From contig JARLJS010000006.1 in assembly GCA_031291075.1 (NCBI GenBank), forward strand, positions 1 to 64,000: a DNA stretch of 64,000 bases, given 5' to 3'. Positions 9,518 through 18,038 of this stretch are shown one piece after another. Source of the stretch: Nevskia sp. (GTDB lineage: Bacteria; Pseudomonadota; Gammaproteobacteria; Nevskiales; Nevskiaceae). Under the pieces are notes generated by a model that was not told the DNA's origin, did no database searches, and worked only from the letters and a program-made list of their open reading frames with translations. The stretch's first letter is position 1. The number at the start of each line of letters is the position of its first letter. A program made the position numbers and the translations under genes.

Positions 9518-10441
9518 TCAGGCGGTGGCGAGGGCTGCCCGGGCGCCGGCCTTGGCGGAGGTGGCTTTGCGGCGCTGCGGCGCCAGGCCGGCCTGCAGGT
9601 GGGCGGCGAACAGGTCGCGCGCGGCCTGGGGCTTGTGGCGAGGGCTGACCAGGCGGATGGGGACGCGGGCGTAGCGCTCGGGCAGGCGGTGAAGGGAGAG
9701 GGCGGCGCGGCCGGCATAGCCGTCGATGACGGAGCGCGGCACGGCGGCGACGCCGGCACCGGCGGCGGCGCAGGCGAGGATGGCGTGGTAGGAGCCGAGC
9801 TCGACGGTGCGTTCGGGCACGATGCGGGCGGCGGTGAGCCATTGCTCCAGGCGGGCGCGGTAGGCGCAGCCGCTGCTGAAGACCAGCAGGGCGCGGCCGC
9901 GCACCTCGCGGGCGGAGGGCACGCGGGCCTGGCCGGCGTCGGCCACCAGCACCAGCTCCTCGGTCCATAGCGGCAGCTCGCTGAACACCTGCGGGTCGAC
10001 CGGCTCGCCGACCACGGCGGCGTCGAGCTGGCCTTCGGCGACGGCGGTGACGAGGCGGCGCGACTGGCCGGTGGTGAGGTCCACCTGCACCTGCGGATGG
10101 CGGCGGAAGAAGCCGGCCAGCACGGCGGGCAGGCGGCTGGCGGCGACGCTCTCCATCGAGCCCAGGCGCAGGCGCTGGGCGGCGGGCTCCTCCACCACCG
10201 CGGCGCGCGCTTCCTCGGCCAGGGCCAGCAGGCGGTCGGCGTAGTCGTACAGGCGGCGGCCGGCGGAGCTGAGGGACAGGCGCCGGCCCTCGCGCTTGAA
10301 CAGCTCCACGCCGAGGGTTTCCTCCAGCTGGCGCACGCGGGTGGTGACGTTGGACTGCACGCGGTGGAGCTGGCGGGCGGCGGCGGTGATGCCGCCCGCG
10401 TCCACCACGGCGCGGAAGATGCGCAGTTCGTCGAGGTCCAT
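9518..10441 (-). CDS. LysR-family transcriptional regulator
   Basis: 307 aa. A winged HTH at residues 1-60 (MDLDELRIFRAVVDAGGITA, then QSNVTTRVRQLEETLGVELF) is followed by a periplasmic-binding-like effector domain. It is divergent from the YbfB-type MFS gene across a 77-bp gap, so that gene is the likely target. The ATG at 10441 was chosen because GGAGA lies 7 nt upstream; two more Met codons just upstream overlap that Shine-Dalgarno. The effector is unknown. Confidence 0.92.
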   Translation of the reverse strand: MDLDELRIFRAVVDAGGITAAARQLHRVQSNVTTRVRQLEETLGVELFKREGRRLSLSSAGRRLYDYADRLLALAEEARAAVVEEPAAQRLRLGSMESVAASRLPAVLAGFFRRHPQVQVDLTTGQSRRLVTAVAEGQLDAAVVGEPVDPQVFSELPLWTEELVLVADAGQARVPSAREVRGRALLVFSSGCAYRARLEQWLTAARIVPERTVELGSYHAILACAAAGAGVAAVPRSVIDGYAGRAALSLHRLPERYARVPIRLVSPRHKPQAARDLFAAHLQAGLAPQRRKATSAKAGARAALATA

Positions 10442-10518
10442 GGTCATCTCCAAAAGAGAATGGTCAAGTCACAATAATTCATTTTACCAGATGATGTGCC
10501 GGGCTTATCCTGCCTGCC

Positions 10519-13200
10519 ATGAACCAGCAACGGAGTACTGCGCAGATCTGGCCCGCCGTGCTCGCCGGCGCCGCGGCGATGGCGGTGACCCTGGGCATCG
10601 GCCGCTTCCTGCTGACGCCGATGCTGCCGCTGATGCAGCGCGAGCTGCACCTGGACAGCGCGGCGGCGGGCTGGCTGGCTGGCGCGACCAACGTGGGGTA
10701 CCTGGTGGGCGCGCTGTGCTGCGCCTGGCTGCCGTGGCGCTCGCCGCAGGTGCTGCGCGGCGGGCTGGCGCTGGTGGCGGGATTCACGGCGGTGAGCGGG
10801 CTGTCCGCCGCCTGGTGGCTGAACCTGGCGGCGCGCACGCTGGTGGGCATCGGCTCGGCCTGGGTGATGGTGCACGCGGTGTCGCTGGTGACCGGGCGGC
10901 TGCGCCTGCACGGGCGCGGCGGGCTGGAAGGTGTGTTCTACGCCGGCGTGGGCGGCGGCATCGTGGCCACCGGGCTGGCGGTGCCGTGGCTGGCCGGGCG
11001 CGGCGTGCCGGTGGCGTGGCTGTGGCTGCATGTCGCGCTGCGGGGCGCGCTGACGCTGCCGGCGGCGAGGCAGTGGCTGCACGACCGCCACCACCCGGCG
11101 ACGCCGGCGCCGGTACGCACGGCGGCGGTGTTCCCGGCGGGCAGCGGCACGCTGATCGGGGCGTACGGCCTGACCGGCTTCGGCTATGCGGTGCCGGCGA
11201 CCTTCCTGCCGCTGATCGCGCGCGAGTTTCTGCACCGGCCGGCGCTGGCGGACAGCATCTGGCCCTGGTACGGCGTGGCCACGGTGGCGATGAGCCTGGC
11301 GCTGCCGCTGCTGCGCCTGCCGGCGACGGTGAACCGGGCGGCGATGGCGGCCTGCCTGGTGGCGATGGTGGCGGGCATCGGCGTGTGCCTGGCGCGGCCG
11401 GACGTGGCGGGCGTGGCGCTGTGCACGGTGCTGTGCGGCAGCGTGCTGACGGCGGTGGTGATGTTCACCATGCGCGAGGCGCAGCGGCTGGCGCCGGGCC
11501 AGGCCACGGCGCTGATCGCCTGGCTGACCAGCGCCTTCGGCGTGGGGCAGATCCTGGGGCCGCTGGCGGCGGGTTACGCGGCGGCGTTCAGCGGCAGCTT
11601 CCGCGGCGCGCTGCTGCTGTCGGACGCGGCGCTGGTGCTGGCGGTGGGGCTGGCGCTCGCGGGGGGCGGCGGGGACGGGTTGGGCGGGTGGTTGTCCAGG
11701 CTCGCGAGTGATTCCCGCGCAGGCGTGAACCCGGTTTTTGATTGGATTCCGGCCTGGGTCTGGATGGCGCCGGGGCACGAGTCCGCGAGTACATCGCTCA
11801 AACAAAACTGCTGTAATAACGTGGCGGCATCTGCCGCGGGGGGGTGGGGGCGGGCGGGATGCGCGGATGAACGCGGCGGGACAGCGTGGCTGGACGGCGG
11901 CGCTGCTGGCGCTCTCGGCGCTGCTGGCGGCGCTGGTGGTGGCAGCGAACCATTACCTGGTGCCGGTGAGCGCGCTCACCAACCCGGAGGAGCTGCGCGC
12001 GGACCTGATGGGTTATCGGGGGTTCGACGTGCCGGCCACCTGGGTGGACGAATACCTGTGGCGGCAGGAGGCGCCGCACAAGTACCGCATCCTCGGCAAG
12101 CTGCCGCTGTGGGCGGTGTACGCGCTGCAGCGGCCGGGACCGACGGCGGCGGAGCGGGATGTGGCGTTTTTCCGCTCGTTCCTCGCCTGCAGCTTCGGCA
12201 CGCTGCTCCTCGCGCTGGCGATGCTGGCGGCATTCGCGCGCAGGATGGTGCTGGACACCTTCGGCGCGCTGCCGCCGGGGAGGGTGGCGACGCTGCAGGC
12301 GGCGGCGATGGCGATGTTCGCGCTGTGCGCGCCGGTGCTGCTGTTCGCCAAGTTCGCGATCCATGGCGGCCCCAACGACTTCCTCGGATACTTTCTGATG
12401 CTGGCCGGGCTGCACCTGGCTTGGCGCGGGCGGCTGAAGGCCTGCTGCGCGGTGTCGGCGCTGGCGGTGTTCTGCCGCGAGACGACGCTGCTGGTGCCGT
12501 TCCTGCTGCTGTTCTACCCCGGGGTGCAGTGGCGGCGGCGCGCGCTGCTGGCGCTGCTGCCGGTATTACGCTGGCGGCGTTCCGCATGCTGTGGTCGGGA
12601 TCCTACGATCCCACCGGCGGGGCGCGCATGAACCTGGCGATCCCAGTGCAGTCGCTGGCGTTCCTGTTCCTGGTGTTCGGCCCGCTGTGGCTCCCGGGGT
12701 TGATGGGCTACTGGCGGCTCCGGCGCGAGCAGGTGCAGCCGCCGGCCCTGCGGGCGATGGTGCGGGCGTTCCCCTGGGCGGTGGTGCTGACGCTGGCGGT
12801 GGTGGTGTCGTTCGCGCGGGTGCGGGAGATCCGCATCCTGTACGTGCTGTCGATTTGGTTGGTGCCGTTCTCGCTGCTGTGGCTGTACCGGCGGCGTGCG
12901 CACCTGGCGGCGCTGCTGAAGGAGAAGTACTTCGCGCTGTGGGTGCTGGCGCTGCTGGTGGCGATGCTGCGCCTGCGGGTGTGGCTGTTCCCGCCGGACC
13001 AGGAGGCGCACCGGCGGCTGGAGAACGTGCTGGGGATCATGTTCACCGGCTTCTACCATGGGCCGCAGGCGTACTGGATTCCGATCACGCTCGGGTACCT
13101 GTTCCTGTTCATGATGTGCGTGCCTCTGGCGCTGCCGCTGCGCTGGCCCGGGCGCGGCGGATCGGGCGAGGCGGTCCGCGGCGGCGAGGATGTGCGGTGA
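10519..13200 (+). CDS. YbfB/YjiJ-family MFS transporter; frame runs on without a stop
   Basis: The first 380-390 residues form a 12-TM major facilitator of the YbfB/YjiJ type, with the characteristic early segment GIGRFLLTPMLPLMQ. A normal member ends near 11660-11710. Here the frame has no stop there. It crosses a family D repeat (11704-11765), runs out of frame through most of the next gene, and from about 12565 encodes that gene's genuine C-terminal half. The 893-aa product is therefore an artefact or a run-on. A G-rich stretch near 11655-11680 could hide an indel: one alternative frame ends at 11711. Confidence 0.75.
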   Translation: MNQQRSTAQIWPAVLAGAAAMAVTLGIGRFLLTPMLPLMQRELHLDSAAAGWLAGATNVGYLVGALCCAWLPWRSPQVLRGGLALVAGFTAVSGLSAAWWLNLAARTLVGIGSAWVMVHAVSLVTGRLRLHGRGGLEGVFYAGVGGGIVATGLAVPWLAGRGVPVAWLWLHVALRGALTLPAARQWLHDRHHPATPAPVRTAAVFPAGSGTLIGAYGLTGFGYAVPATFLPLIAREFLHRPALADSIWPWYGVATVAMSLALPLLRLPATVNRAAMAACLVAMVAGIGVCLARPDVAGVALCTVLCGSVLTAVVMFTMREAQRLAPGQATALIAWLTSAFGVGQILGPLAAGYAAAFSGSFRGALLLSDAALVLAVGLALAGGGGDGLGGWLSRLASDSRAGVNPVFDWIPAWVWMAPGHESASTSLKQNCCNNVAASAAGGWGRAGCADERGGTAWLDGGAAGALGAAGGAGGGSEPLPGAGERAHQPGGAARGPDGLSGVRRAGHLGGRIPVAAGGAAQVPHPRQAAAVGGVRAAAAGTDGGGAGCGVFPLVPRLQLRHAAPRAGDAGGIRAQDGAGHLRRAAAGEGGDAAGGGDGDVRAVRAGAAVRQVRDPWRPQRLPRILSDAGRAAPGLARAAEGLLRGVGAGGVLPRDDAAGAVPAAVLPRGAVAAARAAGAAAGITLAAFRMLWSGSYDPTGGARMNLAIPVQSLAFLFLVFGPLWLPGLMGYWRLRREQVQPPALRAMVRAFPWAVVLTLAVVVSFARVREIRILYVLSIWLVPFSLLWLYRRRAHLAALLKEKYFALWVLALLVAMLRLRVWLFPPDQEAHRRLENVLGIMFTGFYHGPQAYWIPITLGYLFLFMMCVPLALPLRWPGRGGSGEAVRGGEDVR
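11704..11765. repeat. Interspersed family D element inside the open frame
   Basis: Carries TTCCCGCGCAGGCG and a GGATTCCGGCCTGGGTC segment like the copies at 745 and 30850. It lies where the MFS gene should end. Confidence 0.5.
11867..13200 (+). pseudogene. Multi-TM membrane protein gene split by a frameshift near 12560
   Basis: The N-terminal half begins MNAAGQRGWTAALLALSALL and runs in one frame to about 12560 (FYPGVQWRRRALLALLPV). The C-terminal half (GITLAAFRMLWSGSYDPTGG onward) is in the frame that is one base back. Joined, they give about 440 aa with roughly ten TM helices, periplasmic loops (HKYRILGKLPL, YDPTGGARMN) and no recognised family; the pattern recalls polytopic glycosyltransferase-like membrane proteins. 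A single missing base near 12558-12566 explains the break. It could be a real mutation or a sequence error. Confidence 0.7.
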
Positions 13201-13492
13201 GCCCGGACTGGGTGATCGGCATCGGCATAGGGCTGCTGCTGGCGGACCAGGCGGTGTCGGCGCTGGCACTGCTGAGCGGGCACTACCGCTGGTGGTAGAA
13301 GCTGCTGCAGCCCGCGCTGGTGTGGTCGATGCCGGGTTCTGGAGCGAGATGCCGTTTCAATTGCTGGCACTCTCCTTTCTGGCCTCGCTGGTGACGGCAG
13401 TGGCGCGGAGGCGGAGCGACCGCGGGGTGCTTCAATGCGGCGCGGAGATGGCGATGGCGCTCGGGATATTGTTGCTGTTGCCGGCGCCTTGA
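13197..13492 (+). pseudogene. Possible remnant of a small membrane-protein gene
   Basis: A GTG overlapping the preceding stop opens a 33-codon frame with one TM segment (VIGIGIGLLLADQAVSALAL) that stops at TAG 13296. A second hydrophobic stretch (MPFQLLALSFLASLV, then AMALGILLLLPAP) follows in another frame up to 13492. Together they would make a two- or three-TM protein of about 98 aa, broken by a stop and a frameshift. The evidence is only hydrophobicity and position. Confidence 0.3.
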
Positions 13493-13603
13493 GGCGAGCG
13501 CCAGCGGCGGTTCGCCGCCTTACCTGCGGCCACTGGCGGCGCGGCGAATGTGCGGCGCGCCGGCCTGGGCGACACTGCGGGCCGCACAATCGAGGTGACT
13601 TCC

Positions 13604-14752
13604 ATGCCGGATTCCATGGGGCCGCGCGAGGCCTTGCCGCGCGGTCCGGCGGCCGCGCGCCGCGCCGCCAACCTGCGCGACCGCGTGTTCGACCCCGGCT
13701 CGCTGGTACAGGCGGAGCGGACGCCTTACCAGGTCATCCACCAGCAGGACATCATCCGCCTGCGCTGGTATCCGCCGCTGGCGGAGCGCCGCATCGAGCT
13801 GGACCAGGGTTCGCTGGAGGTGCGCCCGCAGTCCCTGCCGGTGCCATTGGTGCTGGTGGCGCCGCTGGCGGTGAACATGAGCATCTACGACCTGTTCCCG
13901 CAGCGCAGCCTGGTGCGCTACCTGCTGGCGCGCGGGTTTTCGCTGTACCTGGTCGACTGGGGACGGCCGCAGGCGCGCCACGACCACTGGCGCCTGGGCA
14001 CCTACATCACGGAGCTGCTGCCGGACCTGCTCGAGCGCGTGCGCGCGCATGCCGGCGTGCGGCCGTTGTCGCTGCACGGCTGGAGCTTCGGCGGCCTGTT
14101 CGCTTATTGCTACGCGGCCTGGAGCGGCGATCCCGACCTGGTCAACCTGGCCCTGGTCGGCGCGCCCTGCGACTATCACAACAACGGCATGCTGGGGCGG
14201 CAGTACCAGCTGCTGGGGCGCGTGGTGCGGCGGCTCGGCCGGCACACGGGGCTGCGTCCGCACGCCCTGCCGCCGCGCCTGTTGCGCATGCCGGGCTGGA
14301 TCAACAGCTTCGCCTACAAGCTCACCAACCCGGTGGCCAGCCTGCGGCCGCACCTGGACCTGCTGCGCAACCTGCACGACCGTGAGCGGGTCGCCGCGCA
14401 TGCGACCAACGCTGCCTTCCTCGACGACATGGTGGCCTACCCCGGCGGCGTGATCCAGGACACGCTGCAATACTTGTGGACGGACAACGTGCTGGCCGCG
14501 GGCGGGCTGCCGATCGCCGGCTGCGAGGCGCGGCTCTCGTCCATCGCCGCCAACCTGCTGGCGGTCGCCGGTTCCGGCGACCCGATCGTCACGCCGGAGT
14601 GCGCCCGCACCCTGCTGCGCTTCCCGCAAGGCGCCGACCAGACCTTTCTCGAAGTGCCCGGCGGCCACATGGCTATCCTCGGCGGCAGCCAGGCCGCGTC
14701 GCAGGTGTGGCCGGCGGTGGCGGACTGGCTGGAGCGGCGTTCGCAGGGGTAA
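13604..14752 (+). CDS. PHA-synthase-like alpha/beta hydrolase
   Basis: 382 aa. The order of motifs (VAPLAVNMSIYDLFP, SLYLVDWGRP, lipase-type box, GSGDPIVTP, GGHMAIL) is that of class III-type poly(3-hydroxyalkanoate) synthases. The nucleophile box reads HGWSFGG, with Ser161 where PHA synthases have Cys. Asp in GDPIV and His in GGHM complete a triad. It may be a hydrolase or acyltransferase rather than a polymerase. The ATG at 13604 was chosen for the GAGGTGA 6 nt upstream. No phaE or phasin gene lies nearby. Confidence 0.8.
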   Translation: MPDSMGPREALPRGPAAARRAANLRDRVFDPGSLVQAERTPYQVIHQQDIIRLRWYPPLAERRIELDQGSLEVRPQSLPVPLVLVAPLAVNMSIYDLFPQRSLVRYLLARGFSLYLVDWGRPQARHDHWRLGTYITELLPDLLERVRAHAGVRPLSLHGWSFGGLFAYCYAAWSGDPDLVNLALVGAPCDYHNNGMLGRQYQLLGRVVRRLGRHTGLRPHALPPRLLRMPGWINSFAYKLTNPVASLRPHLDLLRNLHDRERVAAHATNAAFLDDMVAYPGGVIQDTLQYLWTDNVLAAGGLPIAGCEARLSSIAANLLAVAGSGDPIVTPECARTLLRFPQGADQTFLEVPGGHMAILGGSQAASQVWPAVADWLERRSQG

Positions 14753-14938
14753 GTACGGACCTGTCCGCCATGATCCGGGTCAAGGCGGCGGGCGCCCGCG
14801 TCCTGTTATCAAAGCCGGCAGGCGAGGCATTCGAGTCCCCTTTGTGGCGGTGCCCGGCCTTCCGGTAATGAGGTCGTTGACGTCGAGTTGTACCATGGTT
14901 GTCATTGGCTGATATCAAATCCGAACAAGCGAGCGAGC

Positions 14939-15514
14939 GTGAGCAAACCGAGCGTCATCGATGGCATTGACTATGGCCCCCTGGCGGGACTGATCGGCAC
15001 CTGGAAGGGCGACAAGGGGGTGGATCGCGCGCCGGAGCCTGAAGGGGAGGAGCGCAACCTGTTCTACGAGACCATCCTGTTCGAGGCCTGCGGCGACGTG
15101 GAGAACGCCAAGGAGCAGGTGCTGGCGGTGGTGCGCTACCACCAGGTGGTGAGCCGCAAGTCGAACGACAAGGTGTTCCACAACGAGACCGGCTACTGGA
15201 GCTGGGACGCGAAGAGCGGCGTGCTCATGCAGTCGCTGACCATTCCGCGCGGCTTCGCCCTGCTGGCCGGCGGTCGCTTCGACGCGAAGGCCGACTACAG
15301 CGGTGAGTTGGTGCTGGAGGTGAAGGCGGCGGAGAACGACGCGGACTGGGGTATTGTCCAGTCGCCGTTCCTGCGCGACAAGGCGCGCACGACCGCGTTC
15401 ACGCACAAGGTTGTCCTCAACGGCGACGCCATGAGCTACACCGAGACCACGGTGCTGGCGATCTACGGCCGCAGGTACGATCACATCGATGTCAACCGGC
15501 TGATGCGCGTCTGA
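14939..15514 (+). CDS. Nitrobindin-like heme-binding beta-barrel protein
   Basis: 191 aa. The segment GPLAGLIGTWKGDKGVDRAP near the start and the closing pattern of a ten-stranded barrel (THKVVLNGDAMSYTETTVL) match the FABP-like nitrobindin/THAP4 heme-binding family. A late His is present (YDHIDVNRL). Such proteins bind ferric heme and may isomerise peroxynitrite; here the function is inferred. The GTG at 14939 gives a family-like N-terminus. A TTG at 14888 is in frame but would add an unlikely leader. Confidence 0.75.
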   Translation: MSKPSVIDGIDYGPLAGLIGTWKGDKGVDRAPEPEGEERNLFYETILFEACGDVENAKEQVLAVVRYHQVVSRKSNDKVFHNETGYWSWDAKSGVLMQSLTIPRGFALLAGGRFDAKADYSGELVLEVKAAENDADWGIVQSPFLRDKARTTAFTHKVVLNGDAMSYTETTVLAIYGRRYDHIDVNRLMRV

Positions 15515-15576
15515 GGCGGGGCATGCAGCGGGGTCCTAGCTGCGATGCTCGATAGAAGGGTTGGACCTCGCGTGCA

Positions 15577-16380
15577 CTACATGCTTCTTGCTATGAACAC
15601 GATGAACAAAGCCGCTGGAACCAGCAGCGCCTGCGCGAGCAAGGTTCCCGCAATACGACTGCCGACCAGCCACACAATGGCCTTTCGGAACGGCGCCTCC
15701 GGCACCTTGCGTTCCATGACATCGTCGGTCATCACTGACATGTGCGGGTCGATGAACACGAACATCATGATGGTGGCCAGACCATTGACCACCGACGACA
15801 AAGTGCTTGAGGTGACCCGAAGTTCCGGGTTCAGGTACCCCGCGTAAAGCGCCGCGAAGACGCCGATGGTCCAGAACGCAACTGCGATGATGTTCAGAAG
15901 CGTGATCCAGTACGAAGTGCCGTGGCCAATTCGCAGTTGCGTGACGTTCTCGGCGGCCGGAAGGCTTGCAGCATCCTTGAGCTGAGTGAGGCCGCCTTTG
16001 AAAATGCCGCGCATCAGCAGTTGCGGGATGGAGCGATGTACCTGGAAGTGCCGCACCGCGCCGCTAAAGATACGTTGAAATGTCGGAATCAGAAACGCCC
16101 CGACGACTGTCGCAAGTGTTGCGGAGAGCAGCAGCCAGCGAAAGTCTCCGAGCAGGCCGTGAGCCACCCCGTGGCGGATGTTGTCCTCGATTCTCTTGGC
16201 GAGGAACGGGCCTTGAAACGAATTCGACGTACGCGAAATGAGGACAAGGATGTTGAACAGCGCAAAGGAAACGGCAATGCGCCTGGTGCGCACACCCGCG
16301 ATCCGTACCGCATAGGCAAGCGTGCCTATCAGGTGAATGACGAATGTGAGAACGCAGAGGATTGCGAGCTGGACGTCCAT
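15577..16380 (-). CDS. amj: Lipid II flippase, Amj family
   Basis: 267 aa with six to seven TM helices. The N-terminus (LCVLTFVIHLIGTLAYAVRI, then AGVRTRRIAVSFALFNILVL and SRTSNSFQGP) is highly typical of Amj, the alternate lipid II flippase first described in Bacillus subtilis as a substitute for MurJ. It sits 15 bp after the BchE-like gene on the same strand, so the two are probably co-transcribed. Why a lipid II flippase should share an operon with a radical-SAM enzyme is not evident. Confidence 0.88.
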   Translation of the reverse strand: MDVQLAILCVLTFVIHLIGTLAYAVRIAGVRTRRIAVSFALFNILVLISRTSNSFQGPFLAKRIEDNIRHGVAHGLLGDFRWLLLSATLATVVGAFLIPTFQRIFSGAVRHFQVHRSIPQLLMRGIFKGGLTQLKDAASLPAAENVTQLRIGHGTSYWITLLNIIAVAFWTIGVFAALYAGYLNPELRVTSSTLSSVVNGLATIMMFVFIDPHMSVMTDDVMERKVPEAPFRKAIVWLVGSRIAGTLLAQALLVPAALFIVFIARSM

Positions 16381-16395
16381 GCGTACTGTTGAGGG

Positions 16396-17934
16396 CTACC
16401 TCAAGGGGACCTCCGCTCCAGGCCGCGAGGGGCGTGTTCGTTTCTTCGCCATCACCATCGCATTCTCCTCATGCGCCTGCGGAGCACCCCAGAACTGTTC
16501 CAATGTTGGCCCCTGCTCTGTACGCCAGTCCCGGCGGAAGAAGTTCGATATCTCGAAAAACCAAACGCGCCGCCCTATTCGGGTATACCAGCGCTGAGCG
16601 TGGCGCAGCTCGGGATCGCGCCAGAACAGGCGGGCCAGAGCACGGGGGCGGGTCTGCAGCGCGACTTCGATGAGCTTCACCCATAGCATGACCTGCCAGG
16701 CCCGCATGTTGCGAGTGGCCAGGACCTGGTGCTTGTAGTCCCAGCGGCGCTGGTCGGTCTGGATCACTTTGCGATCGCGCGCGATCTCATAGAACGGCGT
16801 CCAGCGGTGAGGGGTGACATACAGCATCTGGATCTGGTCCGGATCATAGGACAGCAGCTGTCTCATTCCGCGCAGATAGTCTCTGTGCGTTTCCTGTTCG
16901 AACCCGACTACCCAGGTCGCCATAGAGATGATGCTGTGCTGTCGCAGCAGGCGTATCGCCTCGCGGTCCTTGGCTATCGTGCTGCCCTTGCGAATGAGCT
17001 GAAGGGTTTGTTGATCGGTGCTCTCCATGCCCATCAGGAAGCGGATCACGCCGGCCTGCTTGTAGAGGTGCAGCAGGTCGGCATCCCGCACGATATCGTC
17101 CGCGCGGGTCGAACCTACCAGCAGCACTTTTACTTTCTCGGCGATCAGCGCCTCGCAGAATTCCCGCCAGCGCGCTCGCGAGGAGGTCGGGTTCTCGTCC
17201 GCGAAATTGAACAGCCCGACGCCGTGCTCGCGGTGCAGGCGCGCGATCTCCTTCGCAAACGTCACTGGATTGCGGTGCCGCCAGCTCGTCCAGAATCCGC
17301 GCTGGCCACAGTAGTTGCAAGGGTGGGGGCATCCCCGCGAGAACTGCACGACCACCGCACGGCGTCCACCCCAGTAGCTATATTGGCTGTGATCGATCAG
17401 TTCCCAGCCCACCCGGTAGTCGTCCAGTTTCTGGATGACCGCGGCCGGCGGGGTAGCCCTGGGCGCGCCGCCAATGCGATAGGCGATTCCACGCACTGCA
17501 TCCAACGGGCTTCCGTCCTGTAGCGCCCGCATCAGCCGGACCGTGGTGTCTTCCCCCTCTCCGCGTACAACTACGTCGATCTGCGGCTCCTGGGTCAGCA
17601 CCTCGCGCCAGTGGTAGCTGGGGAATACCCCGCCGTAAATCAGATGTATGCCTGGATGGACGGTCTTGAGAGACCGTGTGATCGCCCTTGCTTCCGGGTG
17701 TCCGGAGGTGGAGCCGGAGTGTCCGATCAGTACCGCGTCAGGCGTCCACTCAAGGGCGCGTGCCACGGCCAGGCTTGGTGCCAGGTCTTCGCGGTCGGCA
17801 TCGAGCAGGCGCACCGTATGTCCGTCATCGATCAGCGGGCCGCCTATGCTGAGCAGGCCCAGGGGCGGCAAATGGTCGTCGGGTATTCGGCTGCCGATGG
17901 AGGAGTGGCGCGGGTTCAGGAGTAGAATTCTCAT
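16396..17934 (-). CDS. B12-binding radical SAM protein, BchE-like
   Basis: 512 aa. The N-terminal cobalamin-binding Rossmann domain (about 1-140) is followed by a radical SAM core whose [4Fe-4S] ligands are C202, C206 and C209 (RGCPHPCNYCGQRGFW). The C-terminal quarter is rich in Trp and Arg. The whole resembles proteins annotated as anaerobic Mg-protoporphyrin IX monomethyl ester cyclase (BchE family), including WELIDHSQYSYWGGRR. No other bacteriochlorophyll gene is in the window, so the substrate may be different. The downstream neighbour is amj. Confidence 0.8.
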   Translation of the reverse strand: MRILLLNPRHSSIGSRIPDDHLPPLGLLSIGGPLIDDGHTVRLLDADREDLAPSLAVARALEWTPDAVLIGHSGSTSGHPEARAITRSLKTVHPGIHLIYGGVFPSYHWREVLTQEPQIDVVVRGEGEDTTVRLMRALQDGSPLDAVRGIAYRIGGAPRATPPAAVIQKLDDYRVGWELIDHSQYSYWGGRRAVVVQFSRGCPHPCNYCGQRGFWTSWRHRNPVTFAKEIARLHREHGVGLFNFADENPTSSRARWREFCEALIAEKVKVLLVGSTRADDIVRDADLLHLYKQAGVIRFLMGMESTDQQTLQLIRKGSTIAKDREAIRLLRQHSIISMATWVVGFEQETHRDYLRGMRQLLSYDPDQIQMLYVTPHRWTPFYEIARDRKVIQTDQRRWDYKHQVLATRNMRAWQVMLWVKLIEVALQTRPRALARLFWRDPELRHAQRWYTRIGRRVWFFEISNFFRRDWRTEQGPTLEQFWGAPQAHEENAMVMAKKRTRPSRPGAEVPLR

Positions 17935-18038
17935 GCTCCCAAGTCTGCTCCGTAACTCTGACCCCGATCATGCCGAAGCTTGGGAGTTTTTGTGCAATTG
18001 CGTGCAAATTTTGTGACGCGTCAGCGCGGTCGGACACG

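Noticed and set aside
16396-17934. Evidence that the host is phototrophic
   Set aside because: Only one BchE-like gene is present, and B12/radical SAM proteins of this type also occur in non-phototrophs.
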